Positions 61,270 through 64,000 of a stretch of 64,000 nucleotides of DNA are shown in pieces. Source of the stretch: DATFDN01 sp963767645 (GTDB lineage Bacteria > Pseudomonadota > Alphaproteobacteria > Acetobacterales > Acetobacteraceae); NCBI GenBank assembly GCA_963767645.1, contig CAVYEW010000003.1:310001-374000 (forward strand), read 5' to 3'. Each line of letters opens with the position of its first letter. Positions within the stretch are counted from its first letter, which is position 1. Both the position numbers and the translations under genes were made by a program. The notes beneath the pieces were generated by a model. It ran no database searches. It had not been told where the DNA came from and was given only the letters and a program-made list of their open reading frames with translations.

Positions 61270-61530
61270 CTATGCGGCGTCCTTGCGGGGGCGAGTAGCG
61301 ACCCGAACGTCCGCCCGTGGCATCGCCTCCAGTGCAGCCAAGCCGCTCGGGACGTGGATACGCAGGCTTCGGCCTACCTTAATTGCTTGTAGCACGCCGT
61401 CCGCAAGCATTTCGTATGTTTTGGAACGACCGATGCCCGTTAGGGTTCGCCAGTCGCCGATGGTCACGTACTGCGGAACGATGGCGGCTGATCCCTTCAG
61501 CGCCTTCCGCATTTCATCCGCGAGAACCAT
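61270..61530 (-). CDS. AlpA/excisionase-like helix-turn-helix protein
   Basis: An 86-residue MerR/AlpA-type winged-helix protein: YVTIGDWRTLTGIGRSKTYEMLADGVLQAIKVG then RSLRIHV, the classic excisionase pattern (step, helix-turn-helix, wing with Lys-xGRxxRI). AlpA-like proteins control satellite and prophage induction or excision. It stands between the right-hand small genes and the replication operon. Confidence 0.82.
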   Translation of the reverse strand: MVLADEMRKALKGSAAIVPQYVTIGDWRTLTGIGRSKTYEMLADGVLQAIKVGRSLRIHVPSGLAALEAMPRADVRVATRPRKDAA

Positions 61531-61612
61531 TGTGGTCCGCCTTGGTTTGCTGCAACTCGGCGGAGGATATCCGCCGGCCGCAGCAGAAATCTCGGGACAA
61601 ATTCAGCGGGTT

Positions 61613-61637
61613 CGTTCCGGATTAGTGTCCCGGAACG
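61613..61637. terminator. Hairpin downstream of the 285-residue hypothetical gene
   Basis: Perfect 8-bp inverted repeat CGTTCCGG/CCGGAACG with a 9-base loop, starting 13 bases after the stop at 61651 and 83 bases before the AlpA-like gene. Position suggests a terminator or attenuator; no T-tract is present. Confidence 0.4.
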
Positions 61638-61650
61638 TCCCGGTGCGCGA

Positions 61651-62508
61651 CTACGGTTCCGCACTCAGCCGCGCGAGCGCCTTCACGATGGCGGAAGGCG
61701 TGACCGTGGTCCCGTTGGTGAGATACAAGGCGTGCTTGATGAATCGCGTAGCGGGGGCGTCGTCCCAGAGTGGGAATTTCTTGTCGGGCTCTACGGATCG
61801 CATCGCCGTTCGGAAGATCAGCAGCAACACCGCGGCGTCTTCGTGCCAAGCCACTCTCGGCGATTGGGCCGGCGGCGGGGGCGACTCAACCAACTCGGCC
61901 ATCGCTTGCGCCGCTGCGCGGAGATTGCGCTGCATTTGATATGCTGCGCTTCTGACGTCTTGGTGGAAGGAATCCGGCAGATCAGCAAAGAGCTTCGAGA
62001 GGCTTCTCTCAAGCTGCCTGTCCGCTACTTCAAGTTGCGCCAATGCCTCCCGCATTGCGCCGTAGCCCACAAACGTCTCATCGTGCCATCGCGCCGCTGC
62101 CGCAAGGGAAGCATGCGCCGTGGGGTCCGATCTCCATTGCGCTTTTCGGTGCAAGCCGCTCAGGAATCCCGCCGTCTCCGCGCAAGCATCCAAGGTTGGA
62201 GCGCGCCCTTTGCGTAGCGCCCATGCGAACAGCGCTTGCACATTCTCGGCCGTGAATGGGGGAGATATCTCGGGCGGACTATCAACATCACGACCGCGCT
62301 TGGCCATCAGCCCACCTTGGCGCCAATGTCCCTGCGTGGAAACCGGGTGTGGCTCCGGCAACGCCGCGGGCGGACCGCTCCGCTTCCCCCGCGGCTTCCG
62401 GTTGGGACACTTCCGGTTAGGAGGCGCGTTCGGCGGCCACTTGTGCGGGAACTTCGGTGGCTTGGCCGGGAGTGGCTGCCCTGGGGCGCGGAAGGCGAGC
62501 GGGGTCAT
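61651..62508 (-). CDS. Phage hypothetical protein, 285 residues
   Basis: The N-terminal 60 residues are proline/lysine rich and likely disordered. The rest is helical, with MAKRGRDVDSPPEISPP, ADRQLERSLSKLFADLPDSF and a C-terminal AVLLLIFRTAMRSVEPDKKF. The ATG at 62508 overlaps the upstream stop (ATGA); an internal ATG at 62307 with AGGTGG upstream would give 218 residues and may be the real start. No family recognised. Confidence 0.65.
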   Translation of the reverse strand: MTPLAFRAPGQPLPAKPPKFPHKWPPNAPPNRKCPNRKPRGKRSGPPAALPEPHPVSTQGHWRQGGLMAKRGRDVDSPPEISPPFTAENVQALFAWALRKGRAPTLDACAETAGFLSGLHRKAQWRSDPTAHASLAAAARWHDETFVGYGAMREALAQLEVADRQLERSLSKLFADLPDSFHQDVRSAAYQMQRNLRAAAQAMAELVESPPPPAQSPRVAWHEDAAVLLLIFRTAMRSVEPDKKFPLWDDAPATRFIKHALYLTNGTTVTPSAIVKALARLSAEP

Positions 62509-62744
62509 GGCACCGGCTCCCCGAGCCGCGTGGCGAGATAGACATGCTTCGCGGTCTCCTCGCCGAAGAGCGCGTCGCCAAGCAGCATCAAGACGCTGTC
62601 ATAGACGAAGCGGCGTCCTGCCGGCTCAGCCCGGTTGGCCAAACCGCGCACCTGGCCCGCCATGTCGCGGACGAGCGCCTCAACGTCGGACGGGCGTACG
62701 GGGCGTGGGCCGCGCGCGCGCGGCGTTTTGGCGGGGCCGCTCAT
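62505..62744 (-). CDS. Small phage hypothetical protein
   Basis: A 79-residue protein with a basic N-terminus (KTPRARGPRPVRPSDVEALV) and a helical C-terminal half (DSVLMLLGDALFGEETAKHV). Both its start and its stop overlap neighbouring genes as ATGA, strong evidence of coding. Function unknown. Confidence 0.65.
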   Translation of the reverse strand: MSGPAKTPRARGPRPVRPSDVEALVRDMAGQVRGLANRAEPAGRRFVYDSVLMLLGDALFGEETAKHVYLATRLGEPVP

Positions 62745-63157
62745 TGGCCGCCCCTCCGCTCGATCCAGTCGAACAGCGCGTTGATGGCCGCGACGTCGCG
62801 TTCCACATCCTCCTCGGTGCGAACGACCCAGCCCAGCAGCAGCGGCTCGATCACTTTGCGCGGGACGGAACGCGAGCCCAGCCCGCCGCACATCGTCAGG
62901 ACGCTGACATTTCCGCTGGTCATGTTGCCGCAGTGGACGGTTACGGCATCGCTGTTGTCGTTGATGACGTAGTGCCCGCTCTTGATCCACGGCCCGTCCA
63001 GCTCGAAGGAGGTCACGGGCAGGACAGGCCTGTCCCGATCCCAAAGCTTGAGCCGGCCATCGGGCGTGCGGCCGTAGAGGTCCATGCGGCGGATCGTGGA
63101 AGATGCCGGGAGGTTGGGCGGCTTGCTGGGCTGCGGCGGGCGCCGGCGCTTGGCCAT
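62741..63157 (-). CDS. Phage hypothetical protein
   Basis: A 138-residue protein with a basic proline-rich N-terminus (MAKRRRPPQPSKPPNLPASS) and a probably beta-rich middle (RLKLWDRDRPVLPVTSFELD, GHYVINDNSDAVTVHCGNM). It begins 4 bases after the upstream gene's stop and its stop overlaps the next ATG. Not recognised. Confidence 0.62.
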   Translation of the reverse strand: MAKRRRPPQPSKPPNLPASSTIRRMDLYGRTPDGRLKLWDRDRPVLPVTSFELDGPWIKSGHYVINDNSDAVTVHCGNMTSGNVSVLTMCGGLGSRSVPRKVIEPLLLGWVVRTEEDVERDVAAINALFDWIERRGGQ

Positions 63158-63160
63158 GGC

Positions 63161-63790
63161 TCAGGCCCTCCCCAACACGTCGCGGGCGAGGCCCAGGGCG
63201 AACCTATCCGCCGGCTCGAGCGCGTCCAGGCCCGGGGTGTTGCGTAGCACCGGCTCCATCATCGCGGCCTTCGCGGCGCAGCCTTCGGGCGTGCGAGCCG
63301 GGGTGTCCGTGATCCGGTGCAGGAGATCCCACCACTCGCCGGTTACGGCGTTGAACTGCTCATCCGAGATGGACTCCTCGCGCGCCAAGGAGAGCTGCCG
63401 TTGGTGTGTCTCCTGAAAAGCGGCGCAGAGGCTCAGCAGCTCGGCGTCGTCGTCCGGGCCCGCCCCGGCCCCGGCCAGAAGATCGGTCAGCACCGAGAAG
63501 GCGGCCATCTCCTCGCGTTCCAGCTCATTGGCGACCGATGCGACCGCGGCGTGCGCTGCTTTTGCCTTGGCCAGAAGGCCAGCACGCGTACGGGGCTGAA
63601 GCTCGGTCAACCGGCCGAGCGCGGCGTAGTAGCGGCCAAGAATTTCCCCATAGTCGTGGTCGCCAGTGGTGCGATCGAGCACGATCAGCTCGCGGTCGGC
63701 GGCGAGGAATCGCTCGCACTCGGCGAGCAGCTCGGCGTCGGGGTGCGGCTCCGGCGGGGATATGGTAAGGACATGCGTAGCCTGTTCCAT
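63161..63790 (-). CDS. Hypothetical protein with an internal duplication
   Basis: A 209-residue helical protein made of two related halves. The first starts HPDAELLAECERFLAADREL, the second DDAELLSLCAAFQETHQRQL; each is followed by a helix ending in a W or Y-rich segment and a TRAGLLAKA or TPEGCAAKA motif. Such DAELLxLCxxF proteins are common in alphaproteobacterial prophages and of unknown role. It follows the putative integrase on the same strand. Confidence 0.7.
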   Translation of the reverse strand: MEQATHVLTISPPEPHPDAELLAECERFLAADRELIVLDRTTGDHDYGEILGRYYAALGRLTELQPRTRAGLLAKAKAAHAAVASVANELEREEMAAFSVLTDLLAGAGAGPDDDAELLSLCAAFQETHQRQLSLAREESISDEQFNAVTGEWWDLLHRITDTPARTPEGCAAKAAMMEPVLRNTPGLDALEPADRFALGLARDVLGRA

Positions 63791-63887
63791 CGGGTGATCT
63801 CCGTGGATGGGTCAGGCGCGGCCGGGGCGCTCCCACACCCCGCCGCGCCGTCTTGCCGGGTTCCGCCCGGCGCGGATCGTGGACGGC

Positions 63888-64000
63888 CTATGCCGCCCGA
63901 GGCGATTCCTCCTGGTGTAGCTGCACGACTTCGCCGCTCGGCGCGGGGCGGGTGCAGAACTCGCCCCATGCCTTCATCAGCGCCCGTCGCTTCTCAAGCA
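63888..64000 (-). CDS. Probable tyrosine recombinase (integrase), C-terminal end only
   Basis: An open frame entering from the right edge and ending at TAG 63890-63888. The last 36 residues begin LEKRRALMKAWGEFC, resembling the C-terminal tail of phage integrases, where the RRxLMxxWxxFC helix follows the catalytic tyrosine. The catalytic residues lie outside the window. Position at the start of a phage-like operon fits an integrase, but the identification rests on a short tail. Confidence 0.5.
   Translation of the reverse strand, partial: LEKRRALMKAWGEFCTRPAPSGEVVQLHQEESPRAA

Larger units (their letters stand above)
48231..64000. mobile_element. Prophage- or satellite-like accessory element next to tRNA-Ala(CGC); right end outside window
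   Basis: From the 3' end of tRNA-Ala(CGC) to the window edge all genes are accessory. They include small secreted, zinc-ribbon and membrane proteins; a leftward operon with terminase, primase-polymerase, TOPRIM and AlpA-like genes; and what looks like an integrase C-terminus at the right edge. Many genes overlap as ATGA. Portal, protease, capsid, tail-tube and tape-measure genes are not seen, so it is a defective prophage or a phage-satellite-like island. Direct att repeats cannot be tested because the right end lies outside. Confidence 0.75.

Noticed and set aside
48231..64000. Mu-like prophage linking the repressor/Ner pair to the terminase operon
   Set aside because: Core genes (GST, folD, yggT, tRNA-Ala) lie between them and the operon carries an integrase-like tail, AlpA and prim-pol rather than Mu A/B.

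Overview
The window is GC-rich chromosomal DNA from an alphaproteobacterium, most likely a member of the Rhodospirillales (Acetobacteraceae-like). The basis is the gene order dnaA, rpsT, enoyl-CoA hydratase, mutM, ubiE, coaBC, dut, together with a SAM-II riboswitch in front of metZ, a potassium-independent proton pyrophosphatase and a twin-arginine Rieske protein. No species can be named from the sequence alone.

Bases 1-48,230 are mostly a densely packed core chromosome. In order they hold: rRNA methylation and MOSC (rsmB), DNA repair (uvrD) and folate metabolism (metF); two lipid-asymmetry genes (mlaA, mlaC); translation factor ettA with a CAU-anticodon tRNA; hppA; the dnaA neighbourhood; a fused-permease ABC transporter; orphan selB; ergothioneine genes egtB-egtD followed by a putrescine-type ABC transporter (potFGHI), two tandem aminotransferases and a tandem GNAT; orphan petA; folE, apaG and metZ. 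After tRNA-Gly(CCC) comes a surface-glycan cluster of a sugar C-methyltransferase, a giant three-domain glycosyltransferase, a second methyltransferase and a FkbM methyltransferase with a coiled coil. An isolated Mu-like repressor/Ner pair, a response regulator, a GST, an SDHAF4-like protein, folD, yggT and tRNA-Ala(CGC) follow.

Bases 48,231-64,000 are an accessory element next to tRNA-Ala(CGC). It begins with small secreted, membrane and zinc-ribbon proteins. A long leftward, translationally coupled operon then runs from an integrase C-terminus at the right window edge, through an AlpA-like regulator, a TOPRIM protein and a primase-polymerase/ATPase, to an iteron-like repeat array, small and large terminase, two unknown proteins and a 1,136-residue multi-domain tail-fibre-like protein. 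No portal, capsid or tail-tube gene is visible, so it is either a defective prophage or a phage-satellite-like element.

A striking property of the window is that seven coding disruptions in six genes (rsmB, metF, the sugar C-methyltransferase, the giant glycosyltransferase, the response regulator and the TOPRIM gene, twice) can each be repaired by removing one base. In every case the downstream conserved motif is intact. This looks more like insertion-type sequence errors than decay, but the sequence alone cannot decide.
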